NCBI GenBank assembly: GCA_964518875.1 | Contig: CAZFHI010000017.1 | Span: 1-46,374, forward strand | DNA length: 46,374 bases | From: DTU024 sp964518875 | GTDB taxonomy: Bacteria > Bacillota > Clostridia > Christensenellales > Aristaeellaceae | Reading direction: 5' to 3' | Part shown: positions 34,786 to 43,779 of the stretch, one piece after another | How the letters are laid out: each line of letters opens with the position of its first letter | Position numbering within the stretch: position 1 is the stretch's first letter | Program-made: the position numbers and the translations under genes | The notes under the pieces: generated by a model | Database searches by the model: none | What the model saw: the letters and a program-made list of their open reading frames with translations, nothing else | Told to the model about the DNA's origin: nothing

Positions 34786-35538
34786 TTATGAATAGACTTC
34801 CACTGTTGATTGTAATTGATTTAATTCCTTTTGTAAACACTGAGCGAGCTTTTCCACCATAGGATACTCTGTCTCAAAATGACCGCCTTCAAAAAGCGTT
34901 AGACCGTAGGATGCCGCTTCAAGTATATGGTGATGCTTGATCTCTCCTGTAAGGTAAGCGTCCGCATGAATTTTAAGAGCTGATAAAAATCCTTCGCTGT
35001 AAGCTCCTCCCGCTATGGCTAAGCTGTGTATTGTTTTATTCTCATCGCCATGCAGTATTACTTTATTATTAAAAAGTTTTTCAAGCTTTTTGTTAAGCTC
35101 TTGCGCAGTTAAGTCTTCTTTAAGAGTTCCCGCAAAAATATAAGGATCAAAAGATTGATATATATTTTTAAGGCCAAGCTTTTCTGCAACGCCGGCGCTT
35201 CCGCTTAAAAATGTTTTGTCAGCATTGGTATGGCACGCGATAAGCGACAGATTTCCTTGTATAAGCTCAATTATAAGGCTGCCTTCATAATTTTTTGTAG
35301 TAATGCTTTTAATTGGAGAAAACATCAAGGGATGATGGCTTATTATAAGCTGCGCGCCTAGGCTTTTTGCTTTTGATATCGCCTGATGAGTTACGTCGAG
35401 CGTTATAAGCGCCTTTGAAACTTTCTGCTCGCTTTTTCCTATCAAAAGTCCCACGTTATCATATTCCTCTGCGCTGTCAAACGGCGCCATGGAATTAAGT
35501 ATGTTATAAATATCACTTACTGTTGTTTTTTGAAGCAA
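34786..35538 (-). CDS. Nif3-like dinuclear metal-centre protein (DUF34)
   Basis: Conserved hexameric protein with a two-metal site; proposed roles include GTP cyclohydrolase-like or metal-trafficking functions, none proved here. The 250 aa contain EYDNVGLLIG, LIISHHPLMFSPIK and ACHTNADK near the N-terminal half, and TGEIKHHHILEA and LFEGGHFETEYP near the C-terminus, which supply the metal-binding His and Glu residues. No PII-like insert is present. I chose TTG at 35536-35538, 7 bases after GGAGG; an ATG at 35559 has no site. It overlaps trmK by 22 bases. Confidence 0.88.
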   Translation of the reverse strand: MLQKTTVSDIYNILNSMAPFDSAEEYDNVGLLIGKSEQKVSKALITLDVTHQAISKAKSLGAQLIISHHPLMFSPIKSITTKNYEGSLIIELIQGNLSLIACHTNADKTFLSGSAGVAEKLGLKNIYQSFDPYIFAGTLKEDLTAQELNKKLEKLFNNKVILHGDENKTIHSLAIAGGAYSEGFLSALKIHADAYLTGEIKHHHILEAASYGLTLFEGGHFETEYPMVEKLAQCLQKELNQLQSTVEVYS

Positions 35539-36170
35539 TGCAGTTCCTCCAAAATCCATTGTAATTGCAGATTATTGTCTGTTTTTTTGCTTTTTTCAAC
35601 ATTATACCGCCAGGTATAGTAATCAATAAGCAGATTATATGAAGCAGCGCATATGTTTTTCCCTGTATAAATTTCTTTTTCGCTAAGCAGCTCTGCGCCT
35701 TGTTCTGCCGTTATGACGTTATAAAATCTGCCTTTAACAAATACAATTGTTTCTTTTACTATTTTATAGCGTATCTGCATAAGCGCGCGCCTTACAACAG
35801 GTAAATCTGTATGGGGGGATAAAATCAGCTTAGGATAAATATTCAGCGCAGACAAAGGTTTTATAATTGAAGCTACGCTGTTTCCTCCTAAGCCGCATAC
35901 AGCAGCAGCCTGAACGTCATGCGGTATATCGTTAAAGCCGTCGGAACACATTACGGTTGCTCTGCTTAACACATCGTGCTTTTCAAGCAGCCGTTTTGAT
36001 TTTGCAACAGACGCTTTACTTATATCGCTAACATACATATAAGAACATATATTGTTTTTAAGCAGATAAGCCGATAGCTTGCCGTGGTCCGCTCCTATAT
36101 CGGCGCCTACGCTACCCAATGGAAACTGTTCCGCAACCGCTTTGAGCCGCTCGTCAAGAGAAATAAGCAA
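35517..36170 (-). CDS. trmK: tRNA (adenine(22)-N1)-methyltransferase
   Basis: S-adenosylmethionine-dependent enzyme methylating A22 in the D-loop of tRNAs. The 217 aa show the SAM motif VGADIGADHGKL (about 20-31), YVSDISKASV and VCGLGGNSVASII, with the family's C-terminal helical part. The TTG start touches the rpoD stop codon and has no clear ribosome site, so translation is probably coupled to rpoD. The rpoD-trmK-nif3 order is standard for Firmicutes and supports the call. Confidence 0.9.
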   Translation of the reverse strand: MLISLDERLKAVAEQFPLGSVGADIGADHGKLSAYLLKNNICSYMYVSDISKASVAKSKRLLEKHDVLSRATVMCSDGFNDIPHDVQAAAVCGLGGNSVASIIKPLSALNIYPKLILSPHTDLPVVRRALMQIRYKIVKETIVFVKGRFYNVITAEQGAELLSEKEIYTGKNICAASYNLLIDYYTWRYNVEKSKKTDNNLQLQWILEELHCFKKQQ

Positions 36171-37274
36171 TTATTCTAAAAAGTCTTTAAGCTTTTTGCT
36201 GCGGCTCGGATGCCTTAGCTTTCTTAGAGCCTTTGCCTCTATCTGACGTATGCGCTCCCTTGTAACATGGAAAACCTTGCCAACTTCTTCCAATGTGCGC
36301 GGGTTGCCGTCGTCAAGCCCAAAGCGCAGACGAAGAACCTTGGCTTCTCTCGGCGTAAGGGTGTCAAGCACTTCCCAGAGCAGTTCCTTCATCATAGCGT
36401 TTGAAGCCGCTTCTGCAGGGGCAGGCGCGTCTTCATCTGGTATAAAATCTCCAAGGTGGCTGTCTTCTTCTTCCCCTATGGGCGTTTCAAGCGATACAGG
36501 CTCCTGAGCTATCTTCATAATGTCGCGTACTTTTTGCTCTGAAATACCCATGGCATTAGCTATTTCTTCCGGTGTAGGGTCGCGCCCGTATTCCTGCAGC
36601 AGCTGTCTTGACACGCGCGTAAGCTTGTTTATGGTTTCAACCATATGAACGGGTATCCTTATAGTGCGCGCCTGATCCGCTATGGCGCGCGTTATGGATT
36701 GGCGAATCCACCATGTTGCATACGTAGAAAACTTGTAGCCTTTGTGATAGTCAAATTTTTCAACAGCCTTCATAAGCCCTAAGTTGCCTTCCTGGATAAG
36801 ATCTAAGAAAAGCATCCCGCGGCCTACATATCTTTTGGCTATGGATACTACAAGCCGCAGATTGGCTTCCGCCAGCTCGTGCTTTGCTTCTTCATCCCCG
36901 GCTTCAATGCGCTTCGCTATTTCTACTTCCTGCTCTGCCGTAAGAAGCGGCACTTTTCCTATTTCTTTAAGATACATGCGAACAGGGTCATCTATGTTTA
37001 CGGCTTCAGGAATCGAAAGGTCTATTTCAAAGTCGTCTTCTGCCTCAGGCTTTTTTTCTTTAACTTCCTGCGTTTCATCCTGCGTGCGCGTTACCTGTAC
37101 GCCGAGATTTTCAAGGTTATTCAGAACATTTTCAAATTCTTCAGGATCAAGCTCCATTTTTGAAAGTTTTTCAAAAATTTCATCGTAGGAAATAACTCCC
37201 TTTTTCTTGGCAGATTCGTATAGAGCATCCAGCGTTTCCTGTTGACGCTTTTTTGTATTAGCTTTTTTTGCCAA
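36171..37274 (-). CDS. rpoD: Primary sigma factor RpoD (sigma A)
   Basis: Housekeeping sigma factor. The 367 aa have a short region 1.1, region 1.2-2 (DDPVRMYLKEIGKVPLLT, NLRLVVSIAKRYVGRGMLFLDLIQEG in two parts, YKFSTYATWWIRQSI), region 3 and region 4.2 (EEVGKVFHVTRERIRQIEAKALRKLRHPSRS). It is somewhat short and acidic around 65-85. Start is TTG at 37272-37274, 9 bases after AAAGGAG. It follows dnaG by 15 bases, the classic macromolecular synthesis order. Confidence 0.96.
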   Translation of the reverse strand: MAKKANTKKRQQETLDALYESAKKKGVISYDEIFEKLSKMELDPEEFENVLNNLENLGVQVTRTQDETQEVKEKKPEAEDDFEIDLSIPEAVNIDDPVRMYLKEIGKVPLLTAEQEVEIAKRIEAGDEEAKHELAEANLRLVVSIAKRYVGRGMLFLDLIQEGNLGLMKAVEKFDYHKGYKFSTYATWWIRQSITRAIADQARTIRIPVHMVETINKLTRVSRQLLQEYGRDPTPEEIANAMGISEQKVRDIMKIAQEPVSLETPIGEEEDSHLGDFIPDEDAPAPAEAASNAMMKELLWEVLDTLTPREAKVLRLRFGLDDGNPRTLEEVGKVFHVTRERIRQIEAKALRKLRHPSRSKKLKDFLE

Positions 37275-37289
37275 TTGTCTGCACTCCTT

Positions 37290-39047
37290 TCAAAGAACCT
37301 TTCGTTTAATTTTAGACAGCTTCGCCGTCATTTCAGCAAGCTCAAGCACATATTTTTTTCTGTCCTCGCCTTGCGCGCTCTTAAGCTTCTCGTTTATGCT
37401 GTCTATGCTGTTTTCAAGTCTTTTTTTATTGAGAGCATTTTTACATTCTTCAGCGGCTGTAAGAGCGCTTTCTTCGCTGTAGCCGGGCACGTCCGAAAAT
37501 AGCTTCGCAGCCCAGTTTCTTTCTTTTTCGTACTCTAATTCATTCATGGCGGCAGCAGGCTTATATCCCGAAATAAGCAAACCAGCGATTTTACTGCACA
37601 CAGGCGTTAAAAAATCTTCCGGATTAACAAAGCCTTCTGGAAGCAAGCCTGTTGAAAGAATAAGCAAAAGTTCTTCCTCTGCAGACTCTGCAACAGACGC
37701 CTCCGTTTTGCTGACGCTCTGCCTGAATTTCTTTTTTTCCCGCGTCTTTTTTTCTACTTGAAGCTTGTTGCCTGCAATTTTAAGCTGGGCATTAAGGCTT
37801 TCAATACTGAATCCTGTATCCAGGGATAATTGCTTTAAGTAAAGCTCAAGCTCCAGGGGATTGTCTATATAAGACAATATTTCTGCCGCTCGCTTGGCGT
37901 AAGCAAGCCTTCCATCCTGGCTTGAAAAATCTGTTTGGCTTTTAGCGCGCATAAGCAAGAATTGTATTTCGCTTATTGGTTTTAGCTTTAAAAATGCTTC
38001 TGCGCCTTTTTCTTTAACAAATGAATCCGGATCAGAAGAATCTGGAAACTTCAGCGCCTTTACTCTTATGAGCTCCGTACGAAATATTTGTATTGCCCGT
38101 TCTGTGGCCTTCTGTCCAGGCTCGTCGCCATCATATGAAATCCATATTTCATCAGAAAAACGCTTTAAAAACCTCGCCTGCTCATTCGTAAGCGCTGTTC
38201 CAAGGGTGGCGACAGCGCCTTTAATACCAGCCTGCGTAAGCGAGATTACATCCATATAGCCTTCTACTAAAACGATGCGCTTAAGACCTCGGGTTTTTCT
38301 TATAAGGTTAGCTCCATATACGCCGTAGCGTTTATTAAATACAGGGCTGTCCGGAGAATTTATATATTTAGGCTCGCCTTTCCCCAATATTCTGCCTCCA
38401 AAGCCAAGCACTTTGGAATGCAGGTTTAGTATTGGAAACATAGCTCTTCCTCTGAACATATCATATGCGGTATTTTCTTTTTGCACTACCAGACCCGCTT
38501 TAACAAGCTCTTCCTTTGTGTAGCCCTTATCCGTAAGATGTTCAAGCAGGTCCGTCCAGTTTTCGCTCGACGCCCCTAATCCAAACTTTCGTATAGTGGA
38601 ATCGCTAAGACCGCGCTTGCGATAATATTCAAGCACACGAGCGCCATCTTTCGTCCAGAGCAGACTATGGTAATATTTTGCAGCTTCCTCATTGGCAGAA
38701 TAGAGCCTGTCCCGCAAAGAAGCGGCCTCCTCGTCAACCTGTACCATATTAGTTGGCAGAGGAAAACGAAAACGCGCGGCTAAATATTCTAAGGCTTCGT
38801 GATATGTTAAGCGCTCAATGTCCATAACAAATTGAACCGCGTTGCCTCCGCTGTGGCACCCAAAGCAATAGTACACATTCATTTGCTCGTTCACTGAAAA
38901 AGACGGTGTTTTTTCATTGTGGAACGGACAAAGCCCCCAGAAGTTTTGCCCTTTCTGCTTTAATGGCACATAGTCTTCTACAAGCTGAACCATGTCTATC
39001 TTTGAATACAGCTCATCTATCCAGCTTTGAGGATAACGGAATTTCAT
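37290..39047 (-). CDS. dnaG: DNA primase DnaG
   Basis: Synthesises RNA primers at the replication fork. The 585 aa carry the CHC2 zinc finger (Cys40, His43, Cys61, Cys64), the RNA polymerase core with a TOPRIM domain (IVLVEGYMDVISL; ISYDGDEPGQKA) and a C-terminal helicase-binding helical domain. The ATG is preceded by no strong ribosome site; a small AAAAGC/GCTTTT hairpin lies in the 59-base gap after dgt. Upstream of dnaG is dgt, an unusual neighbour. Confidence 0.95.
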   Translation of the reverse strand: MKFRYPQSWIDELYSKIDMVQLVEDYVPLKQKGQNFWGLCPFHNEKTPSFSVNEQMNVYYCFGCHSGGNAVQFVMDIERLTYHEALEYLAARFRFPLPTNMVQVDEEAASLRDRLYSANEEAAKYYHSLLWTKDGARVLEYYRKRGLSDSTIRKFGLGASSENWTDLLEHLTDKGYTKEELVKAGLVVQKENTAYDMFRGRAMFPILNLHSKVLGFGGRILGKGEPKYINSPDSPVFNKRYGVYGANLIRKTRGLKRIVLVEGYMDVISLTQAGIKGAVATLGTALTNEQARFLKRFSDEIWISYDGDEPGQKATERAIQIFRTELIRVKALKFPDSSDPDSFVKEKGAEAFLKLKPISEIQFLLMRAKSQTDFSSQDGRLAYAKRAAEILSYIDNPLELELYLKQLSLDTGFSIESLNAQLKIAGNKLQVEKKTREKKKFRQSVSKTEASVAESAEEELLLILSTGLLPEGFVNPEDFLTPVCSKIAGLLISGYKPAAAMNELEYEKERNWAAKLFSDVPGYSEESALTAAEECKNALNKKRLENSIDSINEKLKSAQGEDRKKYVLELAEMTAKLSKIKRKVL

Positions 39048-39106
39048 TGTACCAACTTACACCACCTGATTATTGATTCGCAAAAGCTGAAGCTTTTCCC
39101 TGCTTT

Positions 39107-40111
39107 TTAAAGCGTCTGAAATGGGCTCGGCTCGAATATATCTTTAAATTCTCTTATAGCAAAGCGGTCTGTCATAGACGCTATGTAATCAGTCGCAGCT
39201 TGCTTTACGCCTTCCCTTACTGCAATCGCAAGGTACTCTGCGGGCATTTTGTTAGGGTTCCTTGTATAGTATGCAAACAAACGTTCTATTATAAAATCGC
39301 ATTTGCGTTCTTCATCCGTGCGCCATTCGTCTTGATATACCCTCGAAAAAAGAAAACTGCGCAGATTGTCAGTTGCGGTTTGAATAGTTTCGGACATAGC
39401 AATAGCGGGCTTATTACAGCTGTTCTTAATTACATCCGTAATCATAGTGTCTATTCTTTCGCCGCGGCTTTCCCCCAAGACCGCTATGCAGTCTTTTGGA
39501 AGCTCGTACTGTTTTATTATGCCAGCTCTAATGGAATCATCTATATCATGGTTAATGTATGCAATTCTATCGGCAATGGCAACCACGCGGCCTTCAAGTG
39601 TAGCGGGGTTTCCCCCCCCCGAGTGGTTAAGTATGCCATTCCTTGTTTCCCACGTAAGGTTAAGGCCTTTGCCGTCATTTTCCAAAAAGTCTACAACTCT
39701 TAAGCTATGCTCGCTATGCTTAAACGTTTTATTCAGAAGCCTGCTGAGAGTTCTTTCGCCTATATGGCCGAACGGAGTATGCCCTAAATCGTGCCCGAGT
39801 GCTATTGCTTCTGTAAGGTCTTCGTTTAAAAAAAGGCCCCGCGCTATACTTCTTGCTACTTGCGATACTTCAAGCGTATGCGTAAGACGCGTTCTGTAAT
39901 GATCTCCTTCAGGGGATAAAAACACCTGCGTTTTAAACTGTAATCTTCTAAAACTTTTACAGTGCAAAATTCTGTCTCTGTCTCTTTGAAACTCTGTACG
40001 CATTGCGTCTTTTGAAATAGGTTTTTGTCTTCCTTTTGTTTGTCCGCTTTTTGCGGCAAACTCAGACAGCTGCTCCATTTCAATTTGTTCCAAGCGTTCT
40101 TTATGCGTCAT
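39107..40111 (-). CDS. dgt: dGTP triphosphohydrolase-like HD protein
   Basis: Hydrolyses dGTP or related dNTPs to the nucleoside and triphosphate, or prevents dNTP imbalance. The 334 aa show the HD-domain ligands in HTLEVSQVARSIARGL and GHDLGHTPFGH, the HSGGGNPATLEG loop and YINHDIDDSI. Length is that of the short Gram-positive dNTPase class. The start overlaps the trmD stop by 11 bases. Codons for Ser-Gly-Gly-Gly contain a run of nine G (nine C at 39612-39620), a likely slippage site; the frame is intact here. Confidence 0.92.
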   Translation of the reverse strand: MTHKERLEQIEMEQLSEFAAKSGQTKGRQKPISKDAMRTEFQRDRDRILHCKSFRRLQFKTQVFLSPEGDHYRTRLTHTLEVSQVARSIARGLFLNEDLTEAIALGHDLGHTPFGHIGERTLSRLLNKTFKHSEHSLRVVDFLENDGKGLNLTWETRNGILNHSGGGNPATLEGRVVAIADRIAYINHDIDDSIRAGIIKQYELPKDCIAVLGESRGERIDTMITDVIKNSCNKPAIAMSETIQTATDNLRSFLFSRVYQDEWRTDEERKCDFIIERLFAYYTRNPNKMPAEYLAIAVREGVKQAATDYIASMTDRFAIREFKDIFEPSPFQTL

Positions 40112-40841
40112 GCGATTCTTCCTTACGAGCTGTAAATGCCTTAGCCCATTTTCTTTCTTCCTCGCTTATATCAGCGCTGTTAAGCAAATCAGGACGTTTT
40201 TTTGCAGTGTTTATAAGCGCCTGTTCTTTCCTCCAGCGCTGTATTTCGCTGTGATTTCCGTTTAGTAAAACGTCGGGCACGCATTGTCCTTCGTATTCTC
40301 TTGGTCTTGTGTACTGGGGGTATTCAAGAAGCCCTTCAAAAGAAAAGCTTTCTTCTTCAGGACTATTGGTACTTCCGAGCACACCATCAATCAGGCGCGA
40401 GACGCCGTCAACAAGCACCATAGCGGGCAGTTCACCGCCTGTTAAGACATAATCTCCTATTGAAATCTCTTCATCTACATAGTTTTCAATAACGCGTTCG
40501 TCGACGCCTTCATAGTGGCCGCACAATATTGTAATTTCTTTTTCTAAGGATAAGCGCTTAAGCATATTTTGCGTAAGCGGTTTCCCCTGAGGGCTCATAT
40601 AGACGGTTAATGTTTTTTTACCCAGGCTTTTTAAGGCATCTGCCACAGGCTGAACCATCATAAGCATTCCCGCTCCGCCGCCGAAAGGATAATCGTCGGT
40701 GTTTTTGTGCTTGCTTTTAGAAAAGTCTCTTATATTTATAATATTTAACTGTATTATGCCGTCTTGCTGCGCGCGCTTTAAAATGCTTTCGTTAAGAGGA
40801 GAAAACATTTCAGGAAATATAGTCAGTATATTAATTATCAA
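40101..40841 (-). CDS. trmD: tRNA (guanine(37)-N1)-methyltransferase
   Basis: Essential SPOUT enzyme methylating G37 in tRNAs reading CUN, CCN and CGG. The 246 aa contain the trefoil-knot motifs ILCGHYEGVDERVIE and SIGDYVLTGGELPAM, and DYPFGGGAGM near residue 53. The TTG start overlaps the rimM end by 11 bases behind AGAGGTG. It overlaps dgt at the other end. rplS, the usual gene after trmD, is not here. Confidence 0.95.
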   Translation of the reverse strand: MIINILTIFPEMFSPLNESILKRAQQDGIIQLNIINIRDFSKSKHKNTDDYPFGGGAGMLMMVQPVADALKSLGKKTLTVYMSPQGKPLTQNMLKRLSLEKEITILCGHYEGVDERVIENYVDEEISIGDYVLTGGELPAMVLVDGVSRLIDGVLGSTNSPEEESFSFEGLLEYPQYTRPREYEGQCVPDVLLNGNHSEIQRWRKEQALINTAKKRPDLLNSADISEEERKWAKAFTARKEESHDA

Positions 40842-41355
40842 TAAGGGACACCTCTGAAAGTATTTGCTTATCTACAATAATTCTTTTGTCTTCTATAAGC
40901 CAGTTTATTATAAGCTTTGAAATTACGGGTATTAACATCTGGCTGTTTTTAGTTTTTACTATGAATACGTCATTAGCTCCAGGCTGAATCACATTAGTTA
41001 CTATACCTATGTTTTCACCATCCTGCGCCACGATACTGCATCCTATAATATCCGCAATATAAAACCTTCCTTCAGGTAAAGGCTTCGCCTTATTTCTGTC
41101 AAAGTATAAAAAAGCATTGCGAAGCTTTTCAGCAGCGTTCCTATCCGGTACGCCTTCTAACTGTAAATAGACAAATTCTCCCTGCACACGGCTTTTTAAA
41201 ATATGGACGGGCAAAAAGCCGTCGGCATTCTTAATAAACAAGGTTTTAAACGCAGTTATATCCGAAGGCTTGTCCATTAAAACGGATATTTTTACTTCTC
41301 CGTGAATACCATGAGGCTTTAATATTTTAGCAGCCTGTAAAAACTGATCTTGCAT
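40831..41355 (-). CDS. rimM: Ribosome maturation factor RimM
   Basis: Assists maturation of the 30S head by binding protein S19. The 174 aa have an N-terminal RimM beta-barrel (AAKILKPHGIHGEVKI) and a C-terminal PRC barrel (ADIIGCSIVAQDGENIGIVTNVIQPG, IPVISKLI). It lies between khpA and trmD in conserved order. Confidence 0.93.
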   Translation of the reverse strand: MQDQFLQAAKILKPHGIHGEVKISVLMDKPSDITAFKTLFIKNADGFLPVHILKSRVQGEFVYLQLEGVPDRNAAEKLRNAFLYFDRNKAKPLPEGRFYIADIIGCSIVAQDGENIGIVTNVIQPGANDVFIVKTKNSQMLIPVISKLIINWLIEDKRIIVDKQILSEVSLIDN

Positions 41356-41380
41356 AGATTAAAAAAGACGCATATGCGTC

Positions 41381-41626
41381 TTAGTCGACAATTTCAACAA
41401 AAACCGGTTTTTCGCCTTTGTTGACGGATGCCTTAACAACAGTTCTGATAGACTTGGCAATTCTGCCCTGCTTGCCTATTACCTTGCCCATGTCATCAGA
41501 AGCGACGCTAAGCTCCATGATAATCCCGTCAGAGCTTTCCGTTTCCTGCACAGACACTTCTTCAGGCTGGCTGACAAGGGACTTGGCGATAAATGTAATA
41601 AGTTCTTTTATATCGCGCTGCGCCAT
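41381..41626 (-). CDS. khpA: RNA-binding KH domain protein KhpA
   Basis: Small single-KH RNA-binding protein that pairs with KhpB and influences cell elongation and RNA stability in Gram-positives. The 81 aa have the GKVIGKQGRIAKSIR loop with the GxxG signature. It is placed 2 bases after rpsP, as is usual. Confidence 0.93.
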   Translation of the reverse strand: MAQRDIKELITFIAKSLVSQPEEVSVQETESSDGIIMELSVASDDMGKVIGKQGRIAKSIRTVVKASVNKGEKPVFVEIVD

Positions 41627-41628
41627 TA

Positions 41629-41985
41629 TTATGCTTCCTCTGTCGCTGCTTCAGGAGATTTTTTTTCTTCACTTTCGGCAGCTTCTTCGTGTGGCGTTTC
41701 CTGTGAATCAGCAGTCTTTTCTGCATTATCGTAAACAGGTTTTTCAAGCACGCCAGTTTGCTGCAAAAGTGTGCGCACCGTGTCTGTGGGCTGGGCGCCG
41801 TTTTTCAGCCACTTAGCCGCTTTTTCACTGTCTATATTGATTTCTGAAGGCTGCTTCATGGGATCATAAGTACCTATCTGCTCTATAAAGCGACCGTCGC
41901 GCGGCGAACGCTCATCCGCCACTATTACGCGGTAAAAAGGATGCTTTTTCATACCCATTCTTTTTAAACGAATTTTAACTGACAT
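41629..41985 (-). CDS. rpsP: 30S ribosomal protein bS16 with acidic C-terminal extension
   Basis: Structural protein of the 30S subunit. The first 80 residues are typical (VKIRLKRMGMKKHPFYR, VADERSPRDGRFIEQIGTYDP). The 118-aa total is longer than the usual 80-90 because of a Glu/Ala/Ser-rich tail of roughly 28 residues that looks disordered. AGGAGG precedes the ATG. It follows ffh by about 60 bases. Confidence 0.95.
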   Translation of the reverse strand: MSVKIRLKRMGMKKHPFYRVIVADERSPRDGRFIEQIGTYDPMKQPSEINIDSEKAAKWLKNGAQPTDTVRTLLQQTGVLEKPVYDNAEKTADSQETPHEEAAESEEKKSPEAATEEA

Positions 41986-42046
41986 TTTAGGAATAATCCT
42001 CCTTATAAAAATAAATATATATGGTTACCACTAAGTGGGAAAACCC

Positions 42047-43375
42047 TTAAAAAGGCATTTTCATGTTCCGCAAGGCACGGCGGCCGCGCTTCCCTGACAT
42101 CTGTTTAAGCATGCTTTGCATCTGGTTAAACTGGCGCATAAGCTGATTTACATCCTGAACGCTGACGCCGGCGCCTTTAGCTATTCGCTTGCGCCTGCTG
42201 GCATTTAGAATGGAAGGCTTTTTTCTTTCAAGCGGTGTCATAGAGTTTATTATAGCTTCCGGCTTTTTTAACGCATCGTCGTCTACCTCTATATTTTTAA
42301 GCTTACTGCCTACTCCGGGAATCATACCAAGCACATTTTGCAAAGGACCTATATTTTTAATCTGATGTATCTGGGCTAAAAAGTCCTCTAATGTAAAGTC
42401 ATTAAGAGATTTGGCTTTTGCCTGCTTTTCAAGCTCTTTTGCGTCTACGCTTTGCGCCGCTTTTTCAATCAAGGTAAGCACATCGCCCATACCGAGTATG
42501 CGTGACGCCATTCTGTCTGGATGGAAAACTTCTATATCTGAAAGCTTTTCACCTGTCCCTGCGAATTTGATAGGCTTGCCCGTTACTGCTCGTACAGATA
42601 GAGCAGCGCCGCCGCGCGTATCGCTGTCTAATTTTGTTATAATTACGCCGTCTATTCCAAGCTGCTCGTTAAAAGACGAAGCAACGTTTACAGCGTCCTG
42701 TCCTGTCATAGCGTCTATTACAAGCAGTATTTCCTGAGGACGCACCTGCTCCTTCATGTCTTTAAGCTCCTTCATAAGCTGTTCGTCGACGTGAAGTCTG
42801 CCGGCTGTATCTATGATTAAAACATCGTTACCGTAATAACGCGCTTGTTCAATTGCTTCTTTCGCAGTTTTTACAGGGCTTTGCGTGCCGTTTTCATATA
42901 CTGGAACGCCAACCTTTTCTCCTACGACCTGCAGCTGCTTAATGGCGGCCGGACGATATATGTCGCACGCGGCAAGCATAGGTTTTTTGCCTTGCTTTTT
43001 AAGCATACCGGCCAGTTTAGCAGCCATTGTTGTTTTGCCTGCGCCCTGCAGGCCGCAAAGCATATAAACAGTAGGCACAGACGAAGACCATGTAAGCTTT
43101 GAATTAGCCCCTCCCATAAGGTTGGTAAGCTCTTCGTTTACAATTTTTATTACCTGTTGGCCCGCGTTCAGTGAAGAGAGTATTTCTGTGCCGACGCTGC
43201 GTTCTGTAACTGTCTTAATGAAGTCTTTTACTACTTTGTAGTTTACGTCAGCCTCTAAGAGAGAAAGACGCACTTCGCGCATAGCATCCTTAATGTTTTG
43301 CTCGTTTAGCTTGCCTTTGCCAGTCAGCTTTTTAAATGTATTCTGAAGCTTTTCTGAAAGTGATTCAAATGCCAT
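42047..43375 (-). CDS. ffh: Signal recognition particle GTPase Ffh
   Basis: SRP54 homologue that binds signal sequences with 4.5S/scRNA and directs ribosomes to FtsY. The 442 aa contain the N domain, G domain (CGLQGAGKTT, DTAGRLHVDEQL, TKLDSDTRGG) and a Met-rich M domain ending NQMQSMLKQMSGKRGRR. I chose ATG at 43375, 5 bases after GAGGAGGG, rather than a codon five residues upstream. The start overlaps ylxM by 11 bases. The SRP RNA gene is not seen in this window. Confidence 0.96.
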   Translation of the reverse strand: MAFESLSEKLQNTFKKLTGKGKLNEQNIKDAMREVRLSLLEADVNYKVVKDFIKTVTERSVGTEILSSLNAGQQVIKIVNEELTNLMGGANSKLTWSSSVPTVYMLCGLQGAGKTTMAAKLAGMLKKQGKKPMLAACDIYRPAAIKQLQVVGEKVGVPVYENGTQSPVKTAKEAIEQARYYGNDVLIIDTAGRLHVDEQLMKELKDMKEQVRPQEILLVIDAMTGQDAVNVASSFNEQLGIDGVIITKLDSDTRGGAALSVRAVTGKPIKFAGTGEKLSDIEVFHPDRMASRILGMGDVLTLIEKAAQSVDAKELEKQAKAKSLNDFTLEDFLAQIHQIKNIGPLQNVLGMIPGVGSKLKNIEVDDDALKKPEAIINSMTPLERKKPSILNASRRKRIAKGAGVSVQDVNQLMRQFNQMQSMLKQMSGKRGRRALRNMKMPF

Positions 43376-43739
43376 TGCGTCCCTCCTCAAAATTTAAAAC
43401 AGAATTTATTATATCCTTCACCTGCTGCAAGGTTTTTTTGCTTTCAGGCTCTGCTTTTAACGTTTCTAAAAGCGCGTTTGCTCTGGAAAGCATAAAAAAA
43501 CTTTCTGAAAGCTTAAAGTCTTTTTCAAGCCGGTCAAGCTTGTCCAAAGAGCGAAAAATGGAAGAGCTTACGCCCTGTCTTGATATATTGAGCTGCTTAG
43601 CTATTTCGCCGTACGAAAGATCCTCACAGCAGTACAAACGCAATATAGTACGCTGAGATTCCGTTAACAGAGGTGCATAAAACGAGGCAAGCTTGCCATA
43701 TTCCACCTTCCTGTTAAGTCTTTCTGTACCGTTAGACAT
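43365..43739 (-). CDS. ylxM: YlxM-type DNA-binding helix-turn-helix protein
   Basis: A 124-aa sigma-70 region 4-like helix-turn-helix protein (LSYGEIAKQLNISRQGVSSSIFRSLDKL, about 46-73), part of the conserved ylxM-ffh pair and thought to adjust SRP activity or expression. Strong TGGAGG precedes the ATG. The leader carries a 10-bp hairpin and a near-consensus promoter. It is the first gene of the block that runs to rnpB. Confidence 0.9.
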   Translation of the reverse strand: MSNGTERLNRKVEYGKLASFYAPLLTESQRTILRLYCCEDLSYGEIAKQLNISRQGVSSSIFRSLDKLDRLEKDFKLSESFFMLSRANALLETLKAEPESKKTLQQVKDIINSVLNFEEGRNGI

Positions 43740-43749
43740 TTTTCCTCCA

Positions 43750-43777
43750 AGCTGTCAAGCTTTTTTACTTGACAGCT
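43750..43777 (-). promoter_or_regulatory. 10-bp hairpin or operator at the 5' end of the ylxM-ffh transcript
   Basis: AGCTGTCAAG and CTTGACAGCT form a perfect 10-bp inverted repeat with an 8-base A/T loop. It lies between the -10 box and the TGGAGG ribosome site, so the predicted transcription start falls inside or at the edge of the first arm. It could be a 5' stabilising RNA stem or an operator blocking transcription. Confidence 0.6.
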
Positions 43778-43779
43778 AA

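Noticed and set aside
39079..39094. Small AAAAGC/GCTTTT hairpin between dgt and dnaG as a terminator
   Set aside because: The stem is only six pairs and no T-run follows on the minus strand.
39200..39703. 167-aa plus-strand frame
   Set aside because: Shadow of dgt on the other strand; no ribosome site and atypical composition.
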